A stretch of 64,000 nucleotides of DNA from assembly GCA_964646035.1 (NCBI GenBank), contig CAZYDJ010000001.1, forward strand, positions 1-64,000, read 5' to 3'. Source of the stretch: CAYLMM01 sp964646035 (GTDB lineage: Bacteria; Krumholzibacteriota; Krumholzibacteriia; LZORAL124-64-63). The notes below the pieces were generated by a model. It saw nothing but the letters and a program-made list of their open reading frames with translations, was not told the DNA's origin and searched no databases. Shown here in pieces: positions 7,719 through 17,002 of this stretch; positions within the stretch are counted from its first letter, which is position 1; each line of letters starts with the position of its first letter. A program made the translations under genes and the position numbers.

Positions 7719-9893
7719 TCAGCGTTTCGGCAGCAAAGCCTTGATGCTCAAGGATATACGCTGTCTGGCGATGTCGACCGCGAGCACCTTGACCTTCACC
7801 GTCTGCCCGACGTGGAGTTCGTCGGCAGGGTCGGTCACGAAGCGGTTGGCGATCTCGCTGATGTGGACCAGGCCGTCCTGGTGCACTCCGATATCCACGA
7901 AGACTCCGAAGCGGGTGAGGTTGGTGACCACGCCCGAAAGCTCCATGCCCTCGGTCAGATCCTTGACCTCGTTGACCCCTTCGCGAAAATCGACAGCCTC
8001 GAATTCCCGGCGCGGATCGCGGCCGGGCTTCGCCAGCTCGGCCAGGATGTCGTCGAGGGTGAACCTGCCCACCTCGTCATCGATATATCTCGAGGCATCG
8101 ATGCCGGCGACCGCCCGCGCATCACCGACCAAAGACGCGACTTCGAGCCCCAGATCGCCGGCGATCCTCTTGACCAGCTTGTAACGCTCGGGATGCACGG
8201 CCGAGTCATCCAGCGGATCGCCGCCCTTCACGCGCAGGAATCCGGCACATTGCTCGTAGGTCTTCGGGCCGAGTCCGGCGACTTTCAGCAGATCGCGGCG
8301 TCCCCCGAAAGGTCCCGCCTCATCCCGCCTCGCGACCACCGCCCGCGCCAACGACGGGCCCAGTCCGGCCACATATCCCAGCAGCGAAGGGGATGCCGTG
8401 TTCACATCCACGCCCACCGAGTTCACGCAGCTCTCGACTACCTGGTCCAATCTCTCCTTCAATTGCTTCTGGTCGACGTCATGCTGGTACTGGCCGACCC
8501 CGATGGCCTTGGCGTCGATCTTGACCAGTTCGGCCAGCGGATCCTGCAGGCGCCGACCGATCGACACCGCTCCGCGAACGGTCACATCCTTGTCCGGCAA
8601 TTCCTCGCGCGCGATCCCGCTGGCAGAATAGACCGACGCTCCGGATTCGTTGACCAGAACCGCGGCGGCCCGTACGTCCTTGTCGGCCATCCATTTCCGG
8701 ACCACGGCATGAGTCTCGCGCCCCCCCGTGCCGTTGCCGATGGCCACGGCCTCCGGCTTGTGGGCGGCGAAGAGACGATCCAGAGCGGCCGCGGTGCCCG
8801 CCTCGTCGCTGCGCGGCGGAGTCGGGTAGACCACGGTATCGGCGAGCAGCCGGCCGGTGGCGTCGAGGACGGCGACCTTGCATCCGGTGCGATAGCCGGG
8901 GTCGATGGCCAGGACCGGACGGGCCCCGAAAGGCGGCGCCAGCAAAAGATCCCGGAGGTTGCGGGCGAAGACGGTGATCGCCTCTTCATCGGCCCGTTTC
9001 TTCAGTTCGAGGCGGATGTCGGTTTCGATCTGCACCGAGAGCAGGCGGTCGTAGGCGTCGTCGGAGGCCGTCCGGGCCTGGCCGTTCCAGATCGACGGTC
9101 GCACCGCCACCACCTCCGAGGCCAACAGCGACCGCGCCCTTTCCGGATCGGGTTGGATCCGATAGGAGAGAAATCCTTCCTTCTCGCCGCGCCTGATGGC
9201 CAGCACGCGATGAGACGGCAGATCACGGGCGGGCTGGGTGAATTCGTAGTAGTCCTCGAACTTGCTGCGCTGGTCCTTCTTGCCCCGGGCCGCGCGACAG
9301 ATCATATCCCCCTCGCGACGAGTCAAATCACGGATCATGGCTCTCAGCCCTGCGGTCTCGGCGATTCGCTCGGCAACGATGTCGCGGGCCCCCTGCAACG
9401 CGGCCTCCGGGTCGTCGACGCCCTTTTCCGGGTCGACGTATTCCGCCGCCGCGATCTGCGGATCGCCTGCGGTTTCGAATTGCTCCCACATCCGCTCCGC
9501 CAGTGGTTCGAGGCCTTTTTCCCTGGCGATCATGGCGCGCGTGCGCCGCTTGGGCCGGAACGGCAGATAGAGATCCTCCAGGGCGGTCTTGGTTTCGGCC
9601 GCGTTGACGGCTTTTTCCAGCTCCGGAGTCAGCTTGCCCTGTTCGGCGATGCTCTCCAACACCGCGGCGCGCCTCTCCTCGAGTTCGCGGCGGTACTTCA
9701 GCTTTTCCTGGATCCCGGTCAGCGAAACGTCCTCGAGTCCGTCGGTTGCTTCCTTGCGATAGCGGGCGACGAAGGGAACGGTGTTGCCGGCGTCGAAGAG
9801 TTCCACCGCGGCGGTCACCGACCGCAAGGGCAGCGACAGGTCCGAAGCGACCTGTTCGATGATCCGCGCATTTGTCTGGGCTTCCGTGGTCAT
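7719..9893 (-). CDS. tex: Tex family RNA-binding transcription accessory protein
   Basis: This 724-residue protein follows the Tex plan. It has an N-terminal helical part (FDAGNTVPFVARYRKEATDGLE; LEDLYLPFRPKRRTRA), a YqgF/RNase H-like domain around residues 325-450 (VLAIDPGYRTGCKVAVLD; AIGNGTGGRETH), and helix-hairpin-helix motifs (GVDVNTASPSLLGYVAGLG). The C-terminal S1 RNA-binding domain spans about 645-720 (GVVTNLTRFGVFVDIGVHQDG). Tex binds nucleic acid and influences transcription and, in some pathogens, toxin expression. The length equals the family norm. It lies upstream of rpsD on the same strand but separated by the rpsD promoter. A GC-rich hairpin lies just ahead of its start. Confidence 0.93.
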   Translation of the reverse strand: MTTEAQTNARIIEQVASDLSLPLRSVTAAVELFDAGNTVPFVARYRKEATDGLEDVSLTGIQEKLKYRRELEERRAAVLESIAEQGKLTPELEKAVNAAETKTALEDLYLPFRPKRRTRAMIAREKGLEPLAERMWEQFETAGDPQIAAAEYVDPEKGVDDPEAALQGARDIVAERIAETAGLRAMIRDLTRREGDMICRAARGKKDQRSKFEDYYEFTQPARDLPSHRVLAIRRGEKEGFLSYRIQPDPERARSLLASEVVAVRPSIWNGQARTASDDAYDRLLSVQIETDIRLELKKRADEEAITVFARNLRDLLLAPPFGARPVLAIDPGYRTGCKVAVLDATGRLLADTVVYPTPPRSDEAGTAAALDRLFAAHKPEAVAIGNGTGGRETHAVVRKWMADKDVRAAAVLVNESGASVYSASGIAREELPDKDVTVRGAVSIGRRLQDPLAELVKIDAKAIGVGQYQHDVDQKQLKERLDQVVESCVNSVGVDVNTASPSLLGYVAGLGPSLARAVVARRDEAGPFGGRRDLLKVAGLGPKTYEQCAGFLRVKGGDPLDDSAVHPERYKLVKRIAGDLGLEVASLVGDARAVAGIDASRYIDDEVGRFTLDDILAELAKPGRDPRREFEAVDFREGVNEVKDLTEGMELSGVVTNLTRFGVFVDIGVHQDGLVHISEIANRFVTDPADELHVGQTVKVKVLAVDIARQRISLSIKALLPKR

Positions 9894-9920
9894 GATTCCT
9901 TTCCCGGCGGGATGGCGTTG

Positions 9921-9948
9921 CCCGGCCCTCCGGAGCTGGAGGGCCGGG
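9921..9948. terminator. 11-bp perfect hairpin ahead of tex
   Basis: CCCGGCCCTCC and GGAGGGCCGGG pair around ggagct. It lies 27 bases before the tex start. It could be the second of two hairpins ending the envelope operon, or a structure in the tex leader. No T run follows on the minus strand. Confidence 0.5.
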
Positions 9949-10004
9949 GCGTCAATCTAGGCGACGCGGGCGGGGCTGTCCAGCCATCGCGGTCCCCTAA
10001 CGGG

Positions 10005-10030
10005 TCCAGGGCGCCTCGGGGCGCCCTGGA
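10005..10030. terminator. Hairpin after the envelope operon
   Basis: TCCAGGGCGCC and GGCGCCCTGGA form an 11-bp perfect stem with loop tcgg, 30 bases past the stop at 10060. This is the probable 3' end of the long minus-strand operon. Confidence 0.6.
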
Positions 10031-10059
10031 CTCGTGTCGCCGGGTAGTGGAATGTGGAA

Positions 10060-10998
10060 TCAGTCGGCGTGCTCGACGAGGATACTGACCGAACCGTCCA
10101 ACTCGGCCCGCAAGTTGGGCCGAACCTGGGTCTCGATCTCGACCTTGTCGGGAGTGATGATCATTCCCTCGATTACGAAATCCTTCACCTTCTCGGCTCG
10201 CCGCAAGGCCAGCACCTCCTCCTCCGCGACCACCAGGACCTTCAGCGGAGAGTAGGGATGATCGCGACGGACGATGTCCAGGGCTCCGGTCAGCCACGCC
10301 AGCCCCTCCTCGTCCAGATCGACCTTCCCCTTGGAGAACAGGCGGTCTCCGGCGAAGGACAGGCAACGATCGCCCCGCTCGCGGTAGTCGAGAGCCGGGA
10401 TACGGAAGCTCACGCCGGCATAGTTGTAGGTGTTGGTGCCCTTGTCGGTGACGCTGTAGAGGTAGCTGTAGGGATACCCCACGTCGAGGACGGAGGCCTG
10501 ATCATCGCGTCCGTCCCAGTCAACCGTGCGCGGCGGACGCCCCTGGCCCCTGTACTCGCGGAACGGCGATCCCCGGAAATCGGTGACCGTCAGCTCCCAG
10601 GACTCGGCGTCGTGACCCTCGGGATCCTCCGGGAAGAATGTCGCCACCGGGGACCCCGACATATCGGGAGCCCAGCAATGAGGCACCTGGTCGCTGCTTA
10701 GGCTGCCGGGATTGTTGACCAGCGACCGCAATCCGCCCACCGGGCTGATGGCCATGACGGCCTCGTCCTCCCGGCTGAAGAATGTGTCAATGATCGCCGC
10801 CCCGAGCTCCAGGGAGTAGGTGCTCTTCTGGATGTCCTGGCGAACCTGGTTCTCGGCCTCGACCACCATCTCGGGGATGTCGGCGTTGACCTCCCCGTCC
10901 TCTTCGGTCCAGGCGAAGGCCGTTGCTGCGCCGAGGCAGAGCCAACCCGCCGCGACGAGAATAATGACCGTGATCCTGATGTCGTTGCTGCTGTGCAT
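10060..10998 (-). CDS. Exported OmpA-like protein with FlgD-type Ig insert
   Basis: This 312-residue protein has an N-terminal signal or anchor (IRITVIILVAAGWLCLGAATAFA). The middle (residues about 130-190) reads like a FlgD-type Ig module: VTDFRGSPFREYRGQGRPPRTVDWDGRDD, then YPYSYLYSVTDKGTN. The C-terminal third (from LFSKGKVDLDEEGLAWL to LRRAEKVKDFVIEGMI) has the beta-alpha-beta rhythm of OmpA_C domains but lacks the usual G-H-T-D and N-x-x-L-S residues, so peptidoglycan binding is uncertain. It is the last gene of the ExbBDD/TonB operon, starting 70 bases after the tonB-like stop. A cell-wall-linked part of the same machine is inferred. Confidence 0.7.
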   Translation of the reverse strand: MHSSNDIRITVIILVAAGWLCLGAATAFAWTEEDGEVNADIPEMVVEAENQVRQDIQKSTYSLELGAAIIDTFFSREDEAVMAISPVGGLRSLVNNPGSLSSDQVPHCWAPDMSGSPVATFFPEDPEGHDAESWELTVTDFRGSPFREYRGQGRPPRTVDWDGRDDQASVLDVGYPYSYLYSVTDKGTNTYNYAGVSFRIPALDYRERGDRCLSFAGDRLFSKGKVDLDEEGLAWLTGALDIVRRDHPYSPLKVLVVAEEEVLALRRAEKVKDFVIEGMIITPDKVEIETQVRPNLRAELDGSVSILVEHAD

Positions 10999-11068
10999 GA
11001 TGCTTTCCTTTTGACTCAGGGCCTTTCCCTTTGTCTATCCGGCCCGTTCTCTTATCTCCGCAGACCGC

Positions 11069-12382
11069 CTAGTTGAGGCGGAAGACGATGGTGATCACCC
11101 CCCACTGCTCGGTCTTGGGCTGACCGTCCGGCAGCGGCTCGAAGCGGAATTCCCTGATGGCCGCCATCGCTGATCTGTTCAGATCCCGATGCGCCGCCGT
11201 CTGATCGAAATAGAGGTTGTCCTTCACCCTGCCGTCGGGCATCACGGTGAAGTGGACCGCGACTACGCCTTCCCATCCGTTGCGGCGCGCAGTCTCGGTG
11301 TATTCCAACTGCGGTGCGTGCAGGATGTCACGTCCGACAATCTGCCCGCTGACGGTCATCGAGACACCGTTGCCTCCCAGGGCCGCCGCCGCCTCGACCG
11401 GGGCCGAGCGGCTGTCCGCTGAAGCCGCCTTCTCCACGATCGGCCCGGCAGAAGGGGCTTCCTTCAGGGACGACTTGCGGCCCGACAGGGCCCCGCTGCC
11501 GCCACCGCCGCCGGCGCCGTAATCGAGGATGGTCCGGCGGCCGGTGCGATTGCCGCCCGCCGCTGTCGCCGCCGCGGCGATATCCACTTCCGCCGGCGCC
11601 TGACGAGCCTCTTTCTTGAAGCCGCTCGCGGGGATCAATGACGACACCGTTCCCTGGTAGACTTCCTTGCCTTCCTCGAGCTGTCCGCCGACCAGGCCGG
11701 CGTTGCCGCCCTCGACTCCTCCGGAGGGAAGCTGCAGGGCCATTCGACCGCTGCCGCCGCCGTCACCGACCTCGAAATCCACCTCGTCGAGATTCAGCTT
11801 GCTCTTGCGGCCCACCAGCGACTGGGTATCGGCGTTGAATTTCGCCTGGGGCTGGCGCGAACTGAGCGCGGGCGCTCCGACATCTGCTGCGAGCGCCTGC
11901 TTGTTGCGCAGGTTCTCCAGCCCGGCCACCGGAGCCTGGGTGTCCGCGAACCGGCGCGAATTCAGCCGGCTGGCCGTCTGCAACTGCGTGCGGGGCTCGG
12001 TCGCCATCTTCAGATCGGGCGTCTTGACGTCCATCCGCATCTTCTGCCGCTTGAGGACCGGCTTGGTCATCGGCAAGGTCCGCTGCTTGAGAACCGGCTT
12101 GCTTTCCACGTGGGAATCGTCGACAGCCTTCTCCGGCTCCGCCTTGCGCTCCACCGGCGCCGGAGCCGGCCGGGTCTTCAAGCGCACCTTCTCGGCTACG
12201 TCTTCCCCGTAGCGGGATTCGATGTAGGCGATTTCGGTCAGCTCATCGACCATCTCGCTGACACCGGTGGCGCCGATGCGCATCATGAACAGCAGCAGCA
12301 GCAGCAGCGCCGCATGGACGCCGAAGCTGACACCGAACCCGCCGCTGGTGGCGGCGCGACGGCTGACGGCGGCTTTCATCAT
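11069..12382 (-). CDS. TonB-family energy transducer
   Basis: This 437-residue protein has one N-terminal membrane helix (VHAALLLLLLFMMRIGATG, partly encoded by a CTG run). A long Pro/Lys/Glu-rich periplasmic spacer follows. The C-terminal TonB domain covers about residues 345-437 (HAPQLEYTETARRNGWEGVVAVHFTVMPDG, then AIREFRFEPLPDGQP), in the spelling common in TonB/AgmX-type proteins. Such proteins carry energy from ExbB/ExbD across the periplasm to an outer-membrane partner. The start overlaps the upstream exbD stop by 4 bases (ATGA), so the genes are translationally coupled. The partner is not a classical receptor in this operon, which makes the PorV-like, TPR or OmpA-like proteins candidates. 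Confidence 0.88.
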   Translation of the reverse strand: MMKAAVSRRAATSGGFGVSFGVHAALLLLLLFMMRIGATGVSEMVDELTEIAYIESRYGEDVAEKVRLKTRPAPAPVERKAEPEKAVDDSHVESKPVLKQRTLPMTKPVLKRQKMRMDVKTPDLKMATEPRTQLQTASRLNSRRFADTQAPVAGLENLRNKQALAADVGAPALSSRQPQAKFNADTQSLVGRKSKLNLDEVDFEVGDGGGSGRMALQLPSGGVEGGNAGLVGGQLEEGKEVYQGTVSSLIPASGFKKEARQAPAEVDIAAAATAAGGNRTGRRTILDYGAGGGGGSGALSGRKSSLKEAPSAGPIVEKAASADSRSAPVEAAAALGGNGVSMTVSGQIVGRDILHAPQLEYTETARRNGWEGVVAVHFTVMPDGRVKDNLYFDQTAAHRDLNRSAMAAIREFRFEPLPDGQPKTEQWGVITIVFRLN

Positions 12383-12786
12383 GGCGCCGCCTCCTCGGGC
12401 TTCTTCCCGGTCGCGATGGCGATGCGCGGCGCCTGGGCCGCCTCGACCTCGGCGATCAGCTTCTCGACATCGCCGTAGAGCAGATCCTTGTCCGCCTTGA
12501 CCACGGCGACCGCGTCCGGATTACCCTCGAACAGGGGAGTCAGCCGCGAACGCACTTCGTCGAGAGCAAGCTCCTCCTCGCCGAGATAGATTCGGCCGTC
12601 GATGGTGAAGATGATCTCGGTCTTCTCGGTATCGTCCATCTGATGGGCGCGCGCTTCCGGCAACGCCACATCGTGTTCGGTCTCGTTCAGGAACGGTGAG
12701 ATTATCATCAGCGTCAGCACGACCACCAACGACACGTTGATCACCGGCACGACATCGATCTTGCTGCTGTAGCGGTATACCTTCAT
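12379..12786 (-). CDS. ExbD/TolR family protein (second copy)
   Basis: This 135-residue protein has a short cytoplasmic N-terminus and one membrane helix (VPVINVSLVVVLTLMIISPFL). The periplasmic ExbD/TolR domain contains FTIDGRIYLGEEELALDEV and AVVKADKDLLYGDVEKLI. The Asp that carries protons in ExbD (normally D near the helix start) falls in V-P-V-I-N-V, where Asn stands instead, so this copy may be proton-inactive. Its start overlaps the first exbD by 4 bases and its end overlaps tonB by 4 bases. Confidence 0.87.
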   Translation of the reverse strand: MKVYRYSSKIDVVPVINVSLVVVLTLMIISPFLNETEHDVALPEARAHQMDDTEKTEIIFTIDGRIYLGEEELALDEVRSRLTPLFEGNPDAVAVVKADKDLLYGDVEKLIAEVEAAQAPRIAIATGKKPEEAAP

Positions 12787-13217
12787 CGCGCCCCCTCTTC
12801 ACGTTTGTTGAGGAGGGCGAGGCTTTTCGCTCCGCCGGCCTTGGCCGCGTCAAGCACGAACACGACTTCGTCCAGCTTCACGAAATCGCTGGGGATGATG
12901 ACGACGGTCTTTTCGATGCGGCCCGACAGGTTGTCCCGCAGGGCTCCTTCGAGATCCGCGGACTCTACCGGATCGCCGTTGAGAAAAAGTCCGTCGGTCG
13001 TCACCGAAACCATCACCAATTCGTCCTTCTGGTCGGCGCTGGTGCTGACAACGGTAGCACTGGCCTCCGCTCGGGTCGCGTTGACCTGGATGCCGTTGCC
13101 GAGAATGGCCGGCATAGTGATGAGGAACACCACGATCAGGGTGGTCGTCACGTCCGCCAGCGGAGTGATGTTGGCATCGTTCTGGCCACGCATGGCCGAT
13201 CTTTTCACGCCGGACAT
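12783..13217 (-). CDS. ExbD/TolR family protein (first copy)
   Basis: This 144-residue protein begins MRGQNDANITPLADVTTTLIVVFLITMPA, the ExbD signature with the conserved proton-carrying Asp (PLADV) at the start of the membrane helix. It is followed by a periplasmic domain (VSVTTDGLFLNGDPV; VVIIPSDFVKLDEVVFVLDAAKAGG). With ExbB it should form the inner-membrane proton-driven motor. It starts 15 bases after exbB and overlaps the second exbD by 4 bases. Two ExbD-type genes behind one ExbB recall AglR-AglQ-AglS of Myxococcus gliding as well as TonB systems. Confidence 0.9.
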   Translation of the reverse strand: MSGVKRSAMRGQNDANITPLADVTTTLIVVFLITMPAILGNGIQVNATRAEASATVVSTSADQKDELVMVSVTTDGLFLNGDPVESADLEGALRDNLSGRIEKTVVIIPSDFVKLDEVVFVLDAAKAGGAKSLALLNKREEGAR

Positions 13218-13232
13218 CTTGAACTCCCGCCT

Positions 13233-13967
13233 CTAGTAGTTGCTGGCGACCGGCTCACGCTCGGCCTTTTGTTCCTCGACCGATTCGTAGATCGGATCCG
13301 AACTGGCGACCGCGGCCGCGGGGCGAGGCTCGGCCTGGCGCTCGCGAACGACGGGGATGACGCGGGTCATCAGGAAGAATTCCTCGCGTACGTCCTCGAG
13401 CTCGATGATCCGGGTGCGGATCCGACGCACGAAAACGTTGAAGAACACTGTCGCGATGACAGCCACGACGATACCCGCGGCGGTGGTCAACAAGGCCTCC
13501 GAAACGCCCATGGCGACAACGGCGCTGCCGCCGGCCCCGGTGCGGGCGATGTCGGCGAAAGCCCTGATGATGCCGATCACCGTGCCGAACAGTCCGAGCA
13601 GGGGCGCGATGTTGCTCATCGTGCCCAGCACGCTGAGATTGCGCTCCATCTCCACCTGTTCGACCTCGATGGCGGTGTTGAATCGCTGCTGCATCTCGCT
13701 CGGCTTGAGATCCAGGTGCTCCAGGCAGTGCCCCAGCACGCGGGCCGCGGATCCATTCTGGCGATTGCAGTAATCGACCGCTCCAGGCAGATCCTGCTTG
13801 GTCATGTAGCCGGCGAGGCCTTTCATGAACTTGGTGACATCGGTGCGTGTCCTCAGAAAATACAGCCCCCGCTCGAAGGCGTAGCTGACGGTGATGATCG
13901 AGCAGATAAGCAGGACGACCATCGTCGGCGAACCGATGAACAGATCGGTCAGAGACATACCCAACAT
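13233..13967 (-). CDS. ExbB/TolQ/MotA family proton channel protein
   Basis: This 244-residue protein has three membrane segments. The MotA_TolQ_ExbB core contains LSVLGTMSNIAPLLGLFGTVIGIIRAFADIA, then SEALLTTAAGIVVAVIATVFFNVF. The Thr and Gly positions that line the channel are kept. A long acidic and alanine-rich cytoplasmic tail (EPRPAAAVASSDPIYESVEEQ) follows. With ExbD it converts proton flow into work on the periplasmic side. It lies between the large TPR gene and the exbD pair. Confidence 0.92.
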   Translation of the reverse strand: MLGMSLTDLFIGSPTMVVLLICSIITVSYAFERGLYFLRTRTDVTKFMKGLAGYMTKQDLPGAVDYCNRQNGSAARVLGHCLEHLDLKPSEMQQRFNTAIEVEQVEMERNLSVLGTMSNIAPLLGLFGTVIGIIRAFADIARTGAGGSAVVAMGVSEALLTTAAGIVVAVIATVFFNVFVRRIRTRIIELEDVREEFFLMTRVIPVVRERQAEPRPAAAVASSDPIYESVEEQKAEREPVASNY

Positions 13968-13996
13968 GATGTGCCTTTCCCCTCCGTTGGAGCCGG

Positions 13997-16900
13997 TCAG
14001 TTGCCGGCAGGTTGATTTGCCTGGATTTCAGCGATCCGGCCCTGGGCCATCTCCGTCCATTCAGGCTTTCCGTTCGCGTTGATTATTCTCTGATAGGCCT
14101 GGATCGCCCCCGGCCAGTCCGACCGTCCTTCACAGATTTGGCCGATCTGGGCAAGGCTGGCGATCCTGAACGGAGCCGACGCTGATCCCGCGCTGGCCGA
14201 GATCTCGTAACAGGACAGGGCCAGATCCATGCGCCCCATCTTCTCGTAGCATTCTCCGCGGCGGAAACCGATCTCGTCGGGATCCACGTCTCCGGCCGCC
14301 TCGGCCTTGTCGTAGGATTCCAGGGCGTGCTGGTAATCGCCCATCTCCTCCTGGTAAAGCGAGGCCACCTGATACCACAGCCCCTTGGCGTTCTCGTGCT
14401 CGGGGAAATCGGCCATGATCCACATCATCGTGCCTATCGCCGACGGCCAGTCCTCGAGTTCCTGGTAGCTGAGAGCGGCGTTGTAGAGAGCCATCGGCGC
14501 GTACTCGCTGCCGGGCTCCTGCTCCGCGAGCAGTTCGTAGGTCGTCGAGGCCTTCTCGTATTCCTCCTGCTTGAACAGCACGGTCCCGGCCCGGAATCGC
14601 GACAACGCCGCGAGATCGTGATCGGGATGCGTCTTGGCGAAGTTGCGGAACCCCGCGAGTGCCTGGTCCAGTTGTTCCATGCGGTAGTAACTCTCTGCCA
14701 GGTAGTAGAGCGCGCCGGGGCTGCTCTCGCTGTCTGCGAATTCAAGGGTGACTTTCTCGAAAGCCTTGGCTGCCGTCTCGTATTTACCTTCGGCGAAGGA
14801 TTCCTGACCTTTAGTCCAGTAATAGTCGGCAGCCATCGGGCTGTCCGGACGCAACGCGACATACTCCTCTATGTCCCTGCCGCTGCGGTAGAAGCAGGAT
14901 TGGATGCCGAGCTCGGCGTCCTCGACCCGCGCATCATCCGGGAAGGTTTCGAGGAAGGATCCGAAGGCGGCGATGGCCGCGTCGTCGTTCTGCTCGTTGT
15001 AATGGCAGTTGGCGACTCCGAAAGCGGCGTCGGCCGCGTGTTGGCCTTCGGGATTTCGGCGCAGCAGATCGGAATAGCTGCTGCGGGCCCCGGCGAAGTC
15101 GCCGAGACCGAACTTGGTGTCGGCCACGCGATAGCGCGCTTCTTCGGCTTCAGTCGATTCCGGGTGGTCGGACAGGAGTTTCTGCCATGTCGCCACGGCC
15201 TGTTCGTAGTACTGCAGACGGTAGTAGCAATCGCCCTGGTTCAGCATCGCCGACGGAGCTTCGTCGCCGCTCGGGTTCTTGGCCAGGAAATCGGTGAAGT
15301 GCTGCAGCGCCTCTTCGTATTTGTGCTGGTTGAAGTAGAGCGAACCCACCGCCAGCGAATTCTCACCTTCCTCGCTGTCGGCGTTGGCCAGCGCGAGCAT
15401 GAATTTTTCCTGTTCCTCGAGGGCGAGATCGTATTCGTCGATCTGGCTGTATCCGGCGACCATCCCCTGCAGGCTGGCCACTGCCACGTTGCTGCGGGGG
15501 TAACCGGTCAACACCAGGCGGTACATCCCCACAGCCTCGCGGAAGAGACCCTGCGAATAGTAGGCCTCGCCGAGGTAGTAGTAGGTCCGCGCGCGCCAGT
15601 CGCTGGGAGTGGGCAGCAGGCGGTTGGCGATGAAGTGGTAATTGGTGATCAGACGGTCGAACTGGGCGAGGTCGAAGTAGGCGACCGTGGCCAAAAACAG
15701 CGCCCGCTCGCCGACGTCGGTGTTGACGTACTGGTCCATCACGTTCTGGAAATCCCGGATGGCCAGATCGTATTCCTCGAGACGGTAGTGGCTGAATCCC
15801 TTCAGCACCCTCACCCGCGCCGCCAGGTGGTCGCCCGAATACTGCTGGAAGAACTGTTCGGCCATCAGGACGGCCTGGTCATAGTTCTGCTCGGCGGTAT
15901 AGGCGTAGACGATCTTGTGCAGGGCGGCGCTGGCGACCGGGTTCTCGGGATGCCGCTTGAACACCTCGGTGAACGAGAAGATCGCGTTGGAAGGCCGCTC
16001 GAGCGCCATATAGGACAGGCCGGCCAGATAATCGGCCTCGGCGCAGATATGGGCATCGGGATGGGCCTCGACCAGATCCTCGACCTGCCGGATGCAGTCG
16101 TTGTAGGCGCTTTCCCGATAGGCGATGCAGGCCAGCTTGTACAGAGCCACCGGAACGTGGCGGCTTTCGGGATTCTCTTCGATGAAACCCTTGTAGCTGC
16201 GCCGCGCGATCCGGTCCTGGCCGCTGTTGTAGAAAGCGTCGGCGATGCTGAAAGCGATATCCTCGGCCAGAGGGCTGTCCGGGAAACGGCGTTGGGCCTG
16301 GCGATAACGCTGAATGGCCAGGATGAACTGGCCGGTCGCCTCGTAGCATCGACCCAGGAAATAGAGACCGCGGTCGGTCTTGACGTCCTCGAAAAGAGTG
16401 ATCGCCTCATCGAACCGATCGGCTTGGTAGGCAAGCACGCCGAGGGCGAACTTTACCGCCGGCAGATCACGGTAACCCGGCCGGGCCTCCAGCAGTTTCT
16501 CGTAGACCCTCTCCAACCCCTCCCAGTTGCCGGTGATGACATAGGTCTGTCCGAGGTCGAAAAGCGTCTCGCCCTCGAGGAAGGTCTCGGAGTGATCGGC
16601 CAACAACCGGTCGAACATCGCGACGGACTCGTCGAAGCGTTCCAGGTTGAAGAGGCACTCGCCGCTGCGCAGCAGAACACTGGCCGCGAGATAGGAATCG
16701 AAGCCGTTGTGATCGCCGACCTTCTCGTATTCGTTCAGGGCGCCGTGGCTGTCGCCCGTCTTGAAGTAGCACTCGCCCAACATGAACCTGGCCTTCGCCG
16801 CGCGGGACGATTTGCCGTATTCGTTGAGGTAGAGCTGGTACTGCTGCATCGCCGCGGCCTTGTCCTCACTCCCGGTGAACGACTTGCCGGCGGTGATCCA

Positions 16901-17002
16901 CAGTTCATCCTCGCTCGGGACGAGTTTCTCCTCGTCCCCGGCGAAAAGCGCTACCGGCGCCAGAAGCAGCAGCGCGATGGTGATGGCGCGGATTCGTCTC
17001 AT
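13997..17002 (-). CDS. Large exported TPR-repeat protein
   Basis: This 1001-residue protein has a signal peptide (MRRIRAITIALLLLAPVALFAG). The start at 17002 has GGGAGAAG upstream and overlaps the previous stop by one base (TGATG); an extension 37 codons upstream would lie inside the previous gene. The mature part is a near-continuous array of tetratricopeptide repeats. Typical 34-residue units include ARFMLGECYFKTGDSHGALN, AAFGVANCHYNEQNDDAAIA and ALYYLAESYYRMEQLDQALA. Roughly two dozen repeats are visible, many preceded by F-P-D or H-P-[DE] turns as in YbgF/outer-membrane assembly TPR proteins. It is a periplasmic scaffold, probably connecting the ExbBD motor to the outer-membrane proteins encoded beside it (inference). 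Confidence 0.85.
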   Translation of the reverse strand: MRRIRAITIALLLLAPVALFAGDEEKLVPSEDELWITAGKSFTGSEDKAAAMQQYQLYLNEYGKSSRAAKARFMLGECYFKTGDSHGALNEYEKVGDHNGFDSYLAASVLLRSGECLFNLERFDESVAMFDRLLADHSETFLEGETLFDLGQTYVITGNWEGLERVYEKLLEARPGYRDLPAVKFALGVLAYQADRFDEAITLFEDVKTDRGLYFLGRCYEATGQFILAIQRYRQAQRRFPDSPLAEDIAFSIADAFYNSGQDRIARRSYKGFIEENPESRHVPVALYKLACIAYRESAYNDCIRQVEDLVEAHPDAHICAEADYLAGLSYMALERPSNAIFSFTEVFKRHPENPVASAALHKIVYAYTAEQNYDQAVLMAEQFFQQYSGDHLAARVRVLKGFSHYRLEEYDLAIRDFQNVMDQYVNTDVGERALFLATVAYFDLAQFDRLITNYHFIANRLLPTPSDWRARTYYYLGEAYYSQGLFREAVGMYRLVLTGYPRSNVAVASLQGMVAGYSQIDEYDLALEEQEKFMLALANADSEEGENSLAVGSLYFNQHKYEEALQHFTDFLAKNPSGDEAPSAMLNQGDCYYRLQYYEQAVATWQKLLSDHPESTEAEEARYRVADTKFGLGDFAGARSSYSDLLRRNPEGQHAADAAFGVANCHYNEQNDDAAIAAFGSFLETFPDDARVEDAELGIQSCFYRSGRDIEEYVALRPDSPMAADYYWTKGQESFAEGKYETAAKAFEKVTLEFADSESSPGALYYLAESYYRMEQLDQALAGFRNFAKTHPDHDLAALSRFRAGTVLFKQEEYEKASTTYELLAEQEPGSEYAPMALYNAALSYQELEDWPSAIGTMMWIMADFPEHENAKGLWYQVASLYQEEMGDYQHALESYDKAEAAGDVDPDEIGFRRGECYEKMGRMDLALSCYEISASAGSASAPFRIASLAQIGQICEGRSDWPGAIQAYQRIINANGKPEWTEMAQGRIAEIQANQPAGN

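Noticed and set aside
7812..10088. Long plus-strand open frame (758 codons) opposite tex
   Set aside because: It mirrors the codon bias of tex on the other strand, has no family motif or ribosome site, and tex is unmistakable.
12285..12306. CAG/CTG triplet run as a phase-variable repeat
   Set aside because: It encodes the Leu run of the TonB membrane helix. Triplet changes would not shift the frame.
11069..13967. ExbB/ExbD/TonB genes as energy source for the receptor at 39 kb only
   Set aside because: They are embedded by overlaps in the giant-protein operon and lack a receptor gene. A role for the receptor is possible but not shown by context.
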